A stretch of 64,000 bases of DNA from Pogostemon cablin (GCA_023678885.1 CM042963.1:26353542-26417541); one strand, 5' to 3'. Positions 1-11,890 are shown, counted from the stretch's first letter. Notes: generated by a model from the letters alone, not told the origin. Made by a program: numbers and translations.

Positions 1-1495
1 ATATGGTATTATCCCACGGATACGACTTAGCACTACAAGATTAAAATGCGGAATCTTAGTAAGTTGTAATGAATGATGAAATAAAAGAGGATCATACGGT
101 AAGGTGAAAACCTTGGAAGCAAAGCTTGTTGCGAAAAGGTGTACTCAGAAAGAAATGGTTCGATTATGAGAAAACCTGTTCGCTTGTAGCTATGCTTAGT
201 TGATCCGGATTCTTTTAAATTTTGCTGCTCATATTGAATTATGAGGAACAGCAAATAGATGTCAAGACAGCTTTCCTGATTGGAAGTATTGAGGAAAACA
301 TCTATGTGGAGCAATCAAAATAATTCATTGCAAAGGGCTAAGTGCATTTTAATAGTAAGCTTATAGGTGTCCATCAATGGACTAAACCAAGCTTTGAGAT
401 TGTGAAACATCTGTTTTGAAAAGGAAATCCATAGATATGGATTTATTCAATGAGCGGATGTATCTTGTGTATTGTAAAGAGTGACGGAAACGTGGTGGTA
501 ATTCTTGTACTATACGTAGATAGTATCTTGCTCATTGGAGACAATGAAAGAGTATTATCGGGCGTATGGGTATGATTAAGAAAGTAGTATGATATGAAGG
601 ACTTAAGAAAAGTAAAATATATCCTTTTGATCACGGTAATACGGATCATATGAAAGTATGTTATGCTTATCTCAAGTTTCATAAATGATACAATCCATAC
701 TCGTTTAGCCTATGAATTTATCTTATTGGATGTGTCTTGAGACATAAATGAAGATAAAAGGAGATGAAAGCGGTTCCTTATGCTTCGGCAAATAAGGAAG
801 CTTAATCTAAAGAATGCTATGAACGAGATTGGATATTTGTTTTGCTGAATGCATGAACAGTGGGTATCAACGTAACCCGGAACAAGAATGATGAACTGTG
901 GTAAGATATATATGAAGTGCCTGAGAAGGACTGGTTATCATATATACACTTACTGGACAGATTCACTGCTTCTTGTGGATTACGTAGATTCGGATTTTTA
1001 GTCAGATTGGACGGCAGTAAATTCTCCTCAAAGGTTATGTGTTTAATTTTAGGAAGTAGAGTCATAATGTGGAGGAGTGTTATATAGAAATATATTTCAG
1101 GCTCCGGACTCCATCATGGAAAGATGATAAATTGGAGCCTATGAGGCAACCAAAGTATCTATATGACTCTAGAGACTTCATGATGGACTTTGAAGTGTTT
1201 CTAAGTTTGCCCAAGATTATCACAATTTATATTGCTGATATTGGTGCAGTTGCAAACTTGAAGGAATCACGAGTCCATAAGGCAATTAAACACATGGAGC
1301 GCCAGTACCACCTGTTACGAGAAATCGTATGATGAGGGGAAGGTTGTTGTCGACTAGATTGCATCGGATGATGACCTAGTAAATCCATTTACAAGGACCT
1401 TAAGGCGAGAGCTTTTAATGGTCGTGTAGTGGAAGAGGGAATCAGATGTATGGCAGAAAACATGACAGCATAGTCTTTTAGTATAAGTGGGAGAT
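1..1495 (+). pseudogene. Copia pol remnant (RT to RNase H), 3' end of an element that starts upstream
   Basis: This stretch aligns by eye, base for base, with 40890-42467 of the full Copia element further on, so it is the last part of a Ty1/Copia polyprotein gene. Stops and frameshifts break every frame. The clearest piece is the end of the RNase H domain at 1069-1332, whose last residues (HKAIKHMERQYHLLREIV) match the conserved Copia RNase H tail. The stretch ends in a purine-rich tract (AAGTGGGAGA) directly before the LTR, the expected plus-strand primer. Its 5' LTR and gag lie outside the window. Non-functional. Confidence 0.85.
1069..1332 (+). pseudogene. Copia RNase H fragment
   Basis: An 87-residue open stretch. 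It covers the C-terminal half of a Ty1/Copia RNase H, the enzyme that degrades the RNA strand during reverse transcription. The His/Arg-rich end and the preceding segment that corresponds to the family's usual 'DN..A' region are recognisable. The same piece recurs at 42050-42304 (+) and around 56520-56790 (-). It has no ATG context of its own and is part of the dead pol gene. Confidence 0.75.
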
Positions 1496-2700
1496 TGTTG
1501 GATTGTATACTAAAAGTCTAGCTTTAGTATGAACAATGTTATAACAATTTATTTGAAATGAGAATCATATGATCAAATGATTGCATCTTATAATTTATTT
1601 TATATGCATGATGCAATAGTCCATTTACTTTATACTGTAGATAATATGTTGTGCGACAACACGCGGAAGATCATATTATCGGTTTCCTTATAAAGTATAA
1701 ACAGATGCTCACAACTGAGATAGACGGGGACTCTCTATCGGTATGGTTGTAGTGTGTTTTGGTATTAGCTTGTCTTGGCTATAGAATCACATTAGTGCAC
1801 TTGTGTGTATTGAGTAGGACCGCTTGAGATCATTCGGCTTATACTGACTTATAGAAGAACTTGATCTCTGTTATTATGGAAGTCCGTGCTCTTAATCCCT
1901 ATACAATAACCTCGACACGTAGGGCAGTATGTATTTCTTTGATTCATCAATGGGTGAGATTTATAAGTATTAAATCAACAAACTCGGTGAGTTGGGAAGT
2001 AGTGCTGTATCTATGGTGTGCTGTTGATTGTAGAAGGAATCCATGTCCGTCATAGGTTGATGATGTCCCCTTGAGGAGCTCATAAGGTTTATCATGTAAA
2101 TCTTGCAAGTGGATTAATTTCCGGCATGATAATAAGGTTGAGTGGTACTACTCTCGGATGAGATATTAATTAATTTGAGTTGTCAGTAACTTAATTAATT
2201 AATGGGCATTGTATATCTTAAACATGGGGAGACTTTCGGGCTCATAATAAGAAGGAGCCCAGAACATAATTTGGGATTGGACGGGTAGTGCAATAATAAT
2301 ATTTTAGTGGACTATATTATTATTATTGGATTTAATTAAAAGCTTTGGGCTAAGCTTGGTTAATTAAATTCAATTGAGGCCCAGCCCAATTTCTCCTCCT
2401 GGTCCCTGCTGTAGCCCAACTATATAAGTCATCTCAGTTCCTGTTAACCCTAAGTCAGAGCCTCATTTGACTGAGAGGAGAGAACAGGAACAGATTGAGA
2501 GAATCCTGCGGATTGTTGCCCACACAACAGCAGGATTCGACTTGGGATATACAGCAGAAGATCTAGAGGTGGTTCTTCTGCAACGATTCAAACTCTACAT
2601 CAACCCTGAAGTACGGTAAACGATTTAATTGCTTCCGCTGCTTATTGTTTATCGTTTATCCTAACGATCACGTTTGAGCCACAAGATCCAATTGCCAACA
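1496..2700 (+). repeat. 3' LTR of Copia family D (1205 bp)
   Basis: Starts TGTTGG and ends CCAACA, the same inverted ends as the solo LTR at 15921-17122, with which it is nearly identical. A TATATAAG box at 2421-2428 is the likely promoter. The LTR follows the purine tract at the end of pol, so it is the 3' LTR. The next five bases, GTGAA (2701-2705), should be the right copy of its target duplication; the left copy is off the window. Short ORFs inside it (for example 1861-2055) are not genes. Confidence 0.9.
2421..2428 (+). promoter_or_regulatory. TATA box of Copia LTR
   Basis: TATATAAG in the middle of the LTR, kept in every copy of this LTR family: near 4986 (as TATATAGG), near 16846, 36454, 43394, and on the - strand near 55420 and 62363. 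Conservation across copies supports a promoter role. Confidence 0.6.
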
Positions 2701-2871
2701 GTGAAGTGCTGCTATCAATACTAATTGGCAGTTCTGCTGACAAACTGTACAGTATCCATTCTTTTGCTGCTTGTTTTGGTAATTTGTTGGAGCTCCCCTT
2801 TTGTGTTTATTTGCTGTAAAGTGGGTAGATAAATTAGCCTTAAATGATTGCTTATAATCCTTCAAGTTCAG

Positions 2872-3077
2872 GTGGTAATGGTTTCGAAGGCGAAAACAGC
2901 AAGCTATCTCTGGAGAAAATATTCTGATTATGTTAACAATAAGTGGGAGAGTTTCCTTCTATGGAACATGGTTGAGCCGTATAAGCAGCCCAGATCTTTC
3001 ACCCCCTAATAGCCATCTATGTCTGTGCTTTCTATAGAGGGGTTATTGGGGCTGCAATCACGGAGCAACGCTACAAG
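2872..3077 (+). pseudogene. exon-like gene fragment inside the CACTA transposon, unidentified
   Basis: A segment that looks like one exon: AG acceptor at 2870-2871, and AAG followed by a GTGAAC donor at 3078. Two frames must be joined. The first part encodes a Trp/Tyr-rich stretch (SYLWRKYSDYVNNKWESFLL). After a one-base shift near 3005 the frame continues with a hydrophobic, membrane-like stretch ending AAITEQRYK. This resembles a captured host-gene exon that has since lost its frame. I do not recognise the parent gene. The alternative is a degenerate part of the transposon's own second gene. Confidence 0.4.
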
Positions 3078-3633
3078 GTGAACCACTTCTGCTATTTGTG
3101 TTGAGTATATAAACTTAAATTTGCTTTATTTTTTTACATTGTTCTGTGGGATAGTTCATGCTGGCCAGTGTATACTCTAGATACATCTAATGATGATTTT
3201 GTTGAATTATATTTCATTGTGGAGTATTTTTTTATTAGAGGCCAACGTGGGCTTGTATATTCGTAGCATATAAGCAACCACTTAGTGTTAGAGTTCAATC
3301 AGAATAAATCATTTCAAGTTTGATCTCATTCCTGTCTGATTGGTATGTTATTTTGTCTCACTTGCTCAAAATTTTCTACTATGGAAGGATTCGAATGAGT
3401 GTTGAATTATATAAGAACTCGAGTTAGATTATTTATCCATGGGCATTACTAGAAGTATGACTTTACGATTCACTTTCCTTTTGTGTTCATTTCCAGAGGA
3501 TCCAAGTCTTGAAGTTGTTTACAATAAATGATTTTTTCTTTGTCTCAACAACAATATGAGCACCAATGCTTAGTAGTTACTTCATGATTAGTTATGATTC
3601 TTTCTTTGTTTTTCTAACATCATATAATGGTAT

Positions 3634-3701
3634 GAATAGTTAGTAATTGGTGTTGTATGACTTTTTTGAATAGTTAGTAATTGGTGTTGTATGACTTTTT
3701 T
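3634..3701. repeat. 34-bp tandem duplication
   Basis: Two copies, starting at 3634 and 3668, of a unit that begins GAATAGTTAGTAATTGG. It lies in the presumed intron or spacer of the CACTA interior. Confidence 0.85.
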
Positions 3702-3713
3702 TTACACTTTTAG

Positions 3714-3831
3714 GAACAAAAATGATCAAATGCTCTCGGGGATTCAATGTGCCAATCGACTGCAAACTGATGTATATGTTGATGCTGATGCCGATGCCGA
3801 TTTAGGAGAATTTATAATGAAGATCATTTAG
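3714..3831 (+). pseudogene. possible terminal exon of the CACTA-borne gene
   Basis: A pyrimidine-rich AG acceptor ends at 3713 and an open stretch of 38 codons runs to a TAG at 3829-3831. It includes an Asp-Ala run (DADADADL) from a GATGCTGAT-type microrepeat. It may be the last exon of the gene whose earlier exon lies at 2872-3077, or the end of a transposon gene. No family was recognised. Confidence 0.25.
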
Positions 3832-4040
3832 TCAAATATTTTGTATCCATGATTTAGTAGTATTATTAGAATTGAATATTTTGTGGTGAATTTGGATTGT
3901 GGAGATTTTATAATTCAAATATTATATTAGATGAATAATTTATATTAAGTAGTGTTTTAAAGGACTATTTAATATGAAATTTTAATTGTTTTATGGGTAT
4001 TTATATTTAAAATATAATATAGTAATTTAAATTTAAATTA
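3832..4040. other. AT-rich spacer in the CACTA transposon
   Basis: Very AT-rich sequence between the last exon-like stretch and the subterminal repeats. I see no gene or structured repeat in it. Confidence 0.6.
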
Positions 4041-4332
4041 CCGACGAAAAATTTCGTCAGGAAATTTAATTTTTTTTTTAAATATACATAATTTACCGAC
4101 GGATTTTTCCATCGCTAATTTACTGACGAATTTGTATTGTTTGATTATCGACGGATATCTTTTTTACTGACGAAAAAATCCATCGGTAATTACCGACGGA
4201 TTTAAAATTCTGTCGTTAAAAAATTACCGACGCAGGTTTTTGCGAAGGATTCATTTCCGTCGGTTTAGCGATGAATTTTTCATTGTTTACTAATGGAATT
4301 TTCCAACGGTAATCAGACAGTTTCTTGTAGTG
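4041..4332. repeat. CACTA subterminal repeats and terminal inverted repeat
   Basis: Repeated short units around ACCGACGGA and its reverse complement, spaced 20-50 bases apart, ending in TTTCTTGTAGTG at 4321-4332. In the En/Spm (CACTA) superfamily such subterminal repeats bind the TNPA-like protein. Confidence 0.8.
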
Positions 4333-5265
4333 TTAGTTTTCTTGACTATAAATCACACTAGTATGCTCTGTGTGTATTGAGCAGGACCGCATGAGATCGT
4401 TCAATTTATACTTACTATATAAGAGAACTTAATCTCAATTATTATGGATGTTCGTGCTCTTAATCCCTATACAATAACCTCGACACGTAAGCCAGTGTGT
4501 ATCTCTTTGATTCATCAATGGGTGAGATTTAATTATTAAATCAAAAAACTCGGTGAGTTAGAAAATAGTGCTGTCTCTATGGTGTGCTATTGATTGTAGA
4601 AGGAATCTGTGTCCTATTGAATAGGCTGATGATGTCCCCTGGAGGAGCTCACAAGGATTATCATGTAAACCCTGCAGGTGGATTTATTTCGGCATGATAA
4701 TGAGGTTGAGTGGTACTACTCTCAGATGAGATATTAATTAGTGGAGATGTCAGTAACTTAATTAATTAATGGGCATTGTATAACTTAAACACGGGGAGAC
4801 TAACGGGCTCATAATACGAAGGAGCCCATAACGTAATATGGGATTAGAGCGGCAGTACAGTAATAATATTTAGTGGATTATATTATTATTGTTGGACTTA
4901 AGTATAAGTTTTGGGCTAAACTTGGATACTTAAGCCCACTGGAGGCCCGATTCTAATTTCTCCTCCTGGTCCCTGTTGTAGCCCATATATAGGTCATCTC
5001 AGCTGTCTAGAAACCCTAATCCTGCACCTAAAACACGTGACATAGAGGGAGAGAAAGCAGATTGAGAGGGTCTTGAAGATCGTCGCTCACACGATGTCAA
5101 GATTGGATTTGGAAATACAGCAAAAGACCAAGAGGTTGTTTTCTGCAGATGTTCTACTTCAACATACCCTGGTGAAAGGTAATGCGAACTTTATTCTTGC
5201 TTCCGCAAATATAATTTTGCATGGAACCCTAACGGTTCACGTTAACCAAACGATCGAAAGCCAAT
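4333..5265 (+). repeat. Copia family D LTR, 5'-truncated by the CACTA insertion
   Basis: Matches the last three quarters of the LTR at 1496-2700 and more closely the 35528 type: shared 'TCCCTATACAATAACCTCGAC', TATA region, and end CGATCGAA-GCCAA. It begins exactly at the CACTA boundary. No primer-binding site follows, so it is a 3' or solo LTR. It is more diverged than the other copies, so probably older. Confidence 0.8.
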
Positions 5266-6303
5266 ATAGGTAAGTAGAAGCCCAACTACAATGCATAAAC
5301 ATGTGTTATATGTGAATTATTTGAGATTAATATGTGATAATTATGTTATGAATTATTTGTGATTAGTTTAATTACGTTATGAATTATTTGTGATTAATTT
5401 GTGATACAAGCTTTGGATTTATGTGATTTGAGGTAAGTAGATATTCATATGCAACTAAATAGTATTTTATAAATTATTTGTGATAAATTTATGATACAAG
5501 TTGTGGATCTATATGATTTAAAATAATATCATCGTCCTTATAGATCTGAGTGATCGGAAACTGTGGATTATAAATCTGTGTGATATGGGAAGATTTCGTT
5601 TATAACGATCTGTGTGATCCGAGGTGAAGTAATATTCAAAAAATAGATATTTGTGATTCGGAGTGAAGTTGTTGTTCTAGAAGTGGATTAGTGTGATTTG
5701 AAACTTATTTGTTGTTTTATTTTGATTAAATGATTATATTAGTATCATAAGTGAATTATGAAGCATATGTAATTGCCCTTGCTGCATACCATGCATAATC
5801 ATGAAAAGTGTTTCCCCCAAAATTAATAAGATACTAATGATGTGTGCGGCACTATATATGCACTCTTTCAGGGACCACAGAAAATCGATTTGAGTCACGT
5901 GTCGACTCACCCCATTCAAGGATCGCGGGGTGATTCGAGTGATGTGTTGACTCAATGAGTTGGTTATCGGCTCACTTTTAGTCAGGGATCGCAGGGCGAT
6001 CCGAGTCATGTATTGACTCAACGAGTCATGTATCGGCTCAACTTTATTTAGGATTTGAAAAAATCGTTCCCAACACTTTATTCGGGATTCGAAAAAAATT
6101 ACCCCCATTTAGCTCATTTGGGGTACATATCATAAGTGTGTCGTGTAGATCCCGCAAAGTGAATAGTTTTCAAAATAAAAGAGACCCACTAGAAAAATTA
6201 AGAATTAGGTGATAGAAAATTAAATGCATTTTCATGCACTGGCACGCATGATTTCTATTTACTAAGATTTTATCTCACTAGTTTATGCATTGTAGGTGAG
6301 CCT
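5266..6303. other. unassigned AT-rich sequence with degenerate repeats
   Basis: No gene recognised. The first half repeats GAATTATTTGTGATTA-like and TGTGATTTGAGGTAAG-like phrases several times. 5870-6090 is a degenerate minisatellite (separate entry). A 124-codon - strand ORF at 5734-6108 is explained by the repeats. The right edge flanks the solo LTR at 6304 and is continuous with 7888. Confidence 0.5.
5871..6055. repeat. degenerate ~65-bp tandem repeat
   Basis: Two clear copies and one weaker copy of a unit beginning GGATCGCGGGG (5921 and about 5986). Each contains TGACTCA next to GAGTCA or GAGTT. It resembles a decayed minisatellite. Confidence 0.6.
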
Positions 6304-7882
6304 TGATTAGCCATAATACAGTGGGCATGACCAATTAAAGAAATTATCGAACCACTGAGAGGAAGGTACTAGGGTCTAAGCGAACTCGTGTTTGTCATAG
6401 TATTATAGAGATGAACGAGAAGGGGAGATAATCAAGAAATGACAATAAAATAAAAGGATAGATGAATGGAAGATGGATGAATGAGCCAAGTAGATAGAGA
6501 TGAGATTAGCAATACTTAAAGCATGGAAAATCTAGGTATCATGCAATGAATTCATATGTGTCATGGGTAAGAGACTAAGGGCCAACACTAAGATCACCTA
6601 AACTCCCTCTCGGAATGAATAGGATATGGTTCTAAACATAGATCAATGGATTGGTTCTCACTTAAATAATTCCAACTAGGTATTAAGCTTAAATGAGAGT
6701 CCTTTCACACAATTAATCAATCTCTCGATCAAACCAATTACATGTCCTACCAAAGGGTTCTAAACTATGAAGTACTTCTCAATCTCTTCACAATTTATAA
6801 TGCACATGAGGTGTTTGATGAAATAATTCACTCAATTATCCTAAGCATGTAATTGATTTCCCAATCTAATCACATATCTAGAACAACTAAACACACACAT
6901 CAACAAAACAAATCAAACAATTAATAATCAATGATAGAAAATCAATTAACCCATTCAACATAATCATTCAATTGCAAAATACCCAAAATTATCCAATACA
7001 ATTTATATTGCTAATCTCACAAGGGAGATTAGCCTCTCATGTTCATAAGAAAATTAACATAGCCATTAAAATCCTTACAAAACATGATAAACAATAGGTT
7101 TCAATACAAAGTGTAGATGAAAACTCCCTTGGATGTCTCCAATGGTGATCTTCTTCTCCCCCTTGCAATTCACCTCTCTTCCTTGCTTCTCTAATTACTT
7201 GGATGAAGGATTTGATGGTTGGATGAAGGTAGATCCAAAGGGTGAAGAATGGATGAAGGTGAAGGTGAAAAATGGAGGAAATGGTGTGTGAGGTGTGTGT
7301 GGAAAGGTGGAATTTCGGATTCTTTTATCAATTGTTGAATAAAGGGGTATTTATACCCCTTGGGAAGCTTCTAGAAGTATTCTGATTTTTTCTGATCCCA
7401 GACACGACATGAGTCGTGCGACGCAACACGGCCATAAGGTGGTCGTGTTGTGTCTTCTGTTGCTCTCACACGGCCATTCTGGACAGGACCGTGTTACGCA
7501 ACATGCCTCGTGTGCTGTAACACGGCTCGTGTGCTGTAACACAGGCACAGGGTGGTCGTGTTGGATCTTCTGATGTCGGCACACGGCCACTTCTTACAGG
7601 GCCGTGCGCTGTACACGGCCCGTGTTCTTGCTGCCCTGCTTTCTCTTTCACTGTTTTGGCTCGTTCTTCCTCTTTTCAACTCCGAATTGAGATCTGGTTT
7701 TTCCTACATCTTCCTTATCATATCTAGCATCCAATAAAAACTGAAAATCATAGGTTTAAGATCATTCACACATATTTCAATAAAAACACAAAACACAACC
7801 AAATAGCACATAAATACGGATAACAATATACGAAAACACATATGAAAAGATACTAAAATCTAGGTAAAAATATCACTCATCA
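6304..7882 (-). repeat. solo Gypsy LTR, family A (1579 bp), TSD AGCCT
   Basis: Ends TGATTAGCC and CACTCATCA are the reverse complement of the TGATGAGTG...GGCTAATCA ends of the Gypsy LTRs at 10091 and 15258. Exact 5-bp duplications AGCCT flank it at 6299-6303 and 7883-7887, and no interior is present, so it is a solo LTR left by LTR-LTR recombination. A TATAAATA box lies on the - strand at 7349-7356. 7390-7640 carries a cluster of ACACGGCC/GGCCGTGT motifs. Confidence 0.93.
7390..7640. repeat. ACACGGCC/GGCCGTGT motif cluster in LTR U3
   Basis: GC-rich stretch with repeated CACGGCC and its complement at irregular spacing, able to form many small hairpins. The same cluster is at 22870-23090 and 29575-29800 in sister LTRs and is absent from the LTRs at 10091 and 15258. 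Confidence 0.75.
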
Positions 7883-7999
7883 AGCCTATTGATGATTGAG
7901 TTTTGTGATTATACTGTGCAAGCTGTGGAGTTCCTTCTGGGTTTTGAGCGGATGTACATAGATGACGACCTGTTGGGCTTGGCCGTGGGGTAATTTTGT

Positions 8000-9100
8000 T
8001 TCCACTGATGTTTTGTTATGTAATATAATAAGTATTGTCACAAGTCTTGGTGGTTTGAGGTGTTGTCAAAAATCAGTTACGCATGTTGAACTGGTGTGAT
8101 GGTTTTGGTTATAAACATATTGTGTAAGGAAAGAAAATATTTGCATGTTTTATAATGATGATGTTTATGTTAATTAGTATTTCAATTATAGGTTATATAA
8201 GGTAGGTCGTGTCAGATAAATATTGGTAACAAGCGAGAGTTTCTACACTTTCCTTCTTCGTCAAATAATGAAGTTCAAGAAAATCATTCCAAAATAAATT
8301 CTCATTTTTCTAAAGAGATTTCAAATAATCCTACGCAAAAATTGTTTTCACGTTGCTACAACCTGATCTTAATAAACTTCATATCACCTGCCAAAGTCGA
8401 TTTAAAAAGAGAGGATTTAAACTGGTATGTAGAGATCTTCATCCTAAAATTTTCAATCAATTGTCTTAACTTTTCGATTTATGAACAATTATAATATGTT
8501 TTTGTACTCCATTATATTTGGTGTATATTACAATAATGTTGATCTTGTTGTTTTTGTTTATGGTGTTTGTGTGTTTAATCTATGGACATTATTATACTTG
8601 TGGTAAAAAATTATTGATTAGGTTTTCATCTATTGTACACGTGTTTTTTCTACTTTCTAAAATCTTGTTGCAAGTTCAGGGTTTAAGTTTATGATAACTG
8701 CATTTCATGCAATTTGTTTTATGAAGAAGCAAGTGCATTACAGATCATTTGTTGCAAAAACAGTTAAACATCACTTTATCTTTACGATAAATATATGTCA
8801 TGCAATTCATGAACTTCATTCGTGTGCAATCGTCCTGCATTTATGCATGTTATGCACTTATCAAATCTGCATGTCATACATTAAGGTTAAAATGTGTACT
8901 GTCCGCATATAATATTACGTGCTTGTTGACTTAATTCAAATCAGCATGTCATGCAGTAAGGTTAAAATTAGCATGTCATGCAGTAGCATAAATCTGCATT
9001 TTGAACTACAATTTATTGGTTTTAAGTGTTTTTTTAAACAGCACTTTCAACTCATGGACGAACCCATCATTCTTAGTATTAGATATATAGGGAGTGCAAA
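8000..9100. other. MULE 5' region, no recognised coding sequence
   Basis: AT-rich, with intron-like stretches and a few possible splice sites (acceptor near 8190, donor near 8426). Around 8680-9000 short phrases such as GCATGTCATGCAGTAAGG recur. The small + ORFs at 8691-8912 and 8919-9116 overlap these repeats and match nothing I know. Confidence 0.4.
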
Positions 9101-10090
9101 TTGTTCAAATTGGTAACAAATACATCATGGGATGATATGAGGTCACATATTTGTTCTAAATGGAATGAGTTGAAACATAAGGAATTCGAATGTCTTTGTT
9201 TTGTTGGACCGCCCTCTGCTATTTCTGTGGTACCTAATGCTGATGTAGAGAGTTTAATCACCCTTTGTCACCATTCATCCTTGAACATAATCGCTGCTGA
9301 TGTATCCGAGTATGGCACTCATCCGGCTCATCACGTGTGAATGACAGTCAAGGATGAATTAATTCCATATGTTCTAAAGGTATTGGGTTCTTTCTGGAAT
9401 ATTTGAACACAAATGAGAATTTGTTGAATGATGGGCAATACGAAAAGTTTGGTCCAAACAATGCCATACCCTCTATATGCCCCGTGTTGGAGAAGAAAAC
9501 ATTGTTATCAGATCCGTGGCAAAATTTAATAAAGATGGTGTTGAGTTAGTGTTTCATGGCAGTGTAGCTGATTTTCGGGTGTAACTAATAAAATATACTG
9601 CTCAAAATGACTTTCTGTTTGACTATAAGAGGAACGATGCAAAATATATCCAGGCAATTTGTGGCAACAAAAAGGAACATGAGTGTGATTGGTTCATAAA
9701 AGCAAGGTGTCTTCCAGTCACAGCAAAATTCCAAATATATGAAATGAATTCAGTACACAAGTGTGTTAGTGTGTTGACTCAAAACGAAGCGAAACGCTTG
9801 CATCCCGACATCATTGGAAGTTTGATCTTAGACAAGATTAGGAAGAAGCCTCACATGGTGGGAACTGATGCAAAAGATGAGATCAAACATGGTTATGGGT
9901 TTGATATTCCATATTGGAAAGCATGGCGAGCGTCAGAAAACACAAAGGACAAGGTTTTGGATCTTTTGATGATTCCTATAATAAGCTACGTTGGTATTGT
10001 TCTACTATTTCGTATACCAACCCAGGCATCGTTGTTTCACTTGATTATAATCCCAAAACCTATCGTTTCAAAGGCTTGTTCATAGCCTTC
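9101..10090 (+). pseudogene. MULE transposase, N-terminal part (MuDR DNA-binding region)
   Basis: First part of a MuDR-family transposase. 9101-9340 encodes an N-terminal domain of plant MULE type (starts near VTNTSWDDMRSHICSKWNEL). After frame breaks, 9595-10085 encodes the MuDR DNA-binding domain: a zinc-ribbon-like C..C..W motif (CDWFIKARC), then H-K-C, then the conserved segment before the catalytic core (YGFDIPYWKAWRA). A stop follows FRV near 9580 and a one-base shift lies near 9955. The frame runs into the Gypsy insertion at CCTTC (10086-10090) and resumes at 18273. Confidence 0.85.
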
Positions 10091-11864
10091 TGATGAGTGA
10101 TATTTTCACCTAGATTTTAGTGTCTTTTATGTGTGTTTTCGTATTATTTCATTCGTATTTATGTGTATTTTGGTTGTGTTATGTGTTTTTATGAAAATGT
10201 GTGAGAATGAGCTTAAACGTATAATTTTTAGGTAAAAATGGATTCTAGATGCGATAAGGAAGATGTGGGAAAAAACGGAGCTCAATTCGGAGTTGAAACA
10301 AGGGAGAATGAGTCAAAGCAAAATGCTGAAAATACATGCCCAAATTTTGTAATTTTTCTGTACTCTTGTAGAGCTCAAAACTAGAAGTGTGATATAGGGT
10401 TGGAAAACCACAGAAAAGAGGATCGTTTTGGTATAAGAAACACCTCAACCGGAGTCCAAACGAGAAAGTTATGATTAAAATGGTGACGTCGCGCAAGCTG
10501 TTCCTACTCAGCACGATTGTGCTACTTTGCATGACTTGTTACACCTTCAAATGTTGGAAGAGAGGATCGGGTGAGCGCAAGAATCATCCGAATTGGATTT
10601 TGTATGAGAAAGTTATATGCAAAACGGTGAGACTGCACTGCACCAACCTTAACTCGACCCGAACTCAGCCCGAAGTCAATTTTATGATTATAATGTGTTC
10701 TAGAAGGTTCCAAGGGGTACAAATGTCCATTTTGAGTGTAAAATAAGAGAAGTATCAGTAGGGATCAGCTCCACACACATTTCACACCACATTTTACACA
10801 CTAACTCTATTTCATCCATCTCCATACCCTTCATCCATCCAATCCACTTGATCCCCCTCCATCAAATCCACCATCCATGAGATCAAGAAAGCAAGAGAGA
10901 GTGAGATCACAAGAAGAAGAAGAAGATCTCCATTGAAGACCTTCAAAGGGGGAATCTAATTCTAATTTTGTGACTTTCTTTATAGTTGATCATGGTTTGT
11001 TAGGATTTTAATGTCTATATTGAATTTCTTGTGACTATGAAAGGCTAATCTCCTTTGTCAGATTAGCTCCATGATTGGTGTTGGATAATTTAATTTTTAT
11101 GCAATTGGATTTTAATCTCTATTGGGCATTTGTGTTATTTCTATCATTGATGTGAATTGCTTGATGTATATGTATGATATGTGTGATTAATTGTCATGGG
11201 CATGTGATTAAATTGAGAAATCAATTATGTGTTTAGGATAGTGTATTGAATCATTTCATCATACACTTCATGTGCATTAATTTAGAACGAGATAGAGATA
11301 TCCATCTAGATTTAGAACCCTTTGATAGAACATTTGATTAACTTAATCGAGAGATTGGTTGATTAGGTGAGGAGAACCAAGCCATTAGTGAATTCATAGT
11401 ACCTTAAAAGGGAATATTGCCTATGATTTAGTACCTCATTAGGGAACTCGTAGAGTAATTAGTACCTAGTGGGAGGTGTTCGCTATGGTCTCCATCCTAG
11501 GTGCTTTTGGGAGTCTTATTGAGGGCCTGCATCATATCCGTCTCGAGAGAGAGTTTAGGTGGAATTAGTGATCGCTTCTATACCTTGTCCATGAGATATT
11601 AGAATTAATTGCATAATTACTTAATTATCTATGCCATGATTTTTGTTAATCTCATCCTTGCATCACTTGGAACCCATTCATTTTGCATTCATTTTATCAT
11701 TTATTTCTTGTATTAGTTTAATTGTATTTATTTGCATCTTATCCTCCCTTTCCATCGTCCTTATAAAATCACGATAAACTTGAGATCGCTTAAACTCTAG
11801 TACCTACCTCTCTGTGGTTCGATAAATTCTTTAATTAGTCATCCCGACTACAAATGGCTAATCA
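10091..11864 (+). repeat. 5' LTR of Gypsy element A (1774 bp)
   Basis: TGATGAGTG...GGCTAATCA. It is followed at once by a degenerate primer-binding site. It contains two copies of the cross-family U3 module (10404-10500 and 10552-10640). The GGTTCGATAAATT phrase near its 3' end, shared by all the Gypsy LTRs here, marks the U5 side. Confidence 0.92.
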
Positions 11865-11865
11865 A

Positions 11866-11890
11866 ATGGCGCTATTTTCGGGGAGGTAAC
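11866..11890 (+). promoter_or_regulatory. primer-binding site of element A (degenerate, Asp-tRNA type)
   Basis: ATGGCGCTATTTTCGGGG directly after the LTR corresponds to the Athila-type site TGGCGCCGTTGCCGGGG with a few changes. The intact form is at 28424-28446 (-) and at 34279 (+). Confidence 0.7.

Larger units (their letters stand above)
2701..4332. mobile_element. CACTA-type DNA transposon, one end and adjoining interior
   Basis: The right end reads TTTCTTGTAGTG, the reverse complement of the plant CACTA terminus CACTACAAGAAA. The 290 bases before it carry many CCGACGGA/TCCGTCGG-like repeats in both orientations, as expected for subterminal transposase-binding repeats. It interrupts a Copia LTR between TTA and GTTTTCTTG, and the TTA at 4333-4335 fits a 3-bp duplication. 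The other terminus is not in the window because the Copia element at 1-2700 lies inside this transposon. No transposase domain is visible here. Confidence 0.75.
6296..7993 (+). pseudogene. exon-like fragment split by a solo LTR
   Basis: An AG acceptor ends at 6295. From 6296 a frame runs into the target site at 6303 and, with the solo LTR and one TSD copy removed, continues from 7888 to a TAA at 7991-7993, about 37 codons. The predicted peptide is ordinary and partly hydrophobic (MIEFCDYTVQAVEFLLGFER). Continuity across the insertion suggests an exon that predates the LTR, perhaps a captured gene piece or an upstream exon of the MULE. I do not recognise it. Confidence 0.3.

Noticed and set aside
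1861..2055. A 64-codon ORF starting in the Copia LTR and nearly identical at 16284-16478
   Set aside because: It is similar only because the two LTRs are copies of each other. It lies upstream of the TATA box and is disrupted in the other family D LTRs.
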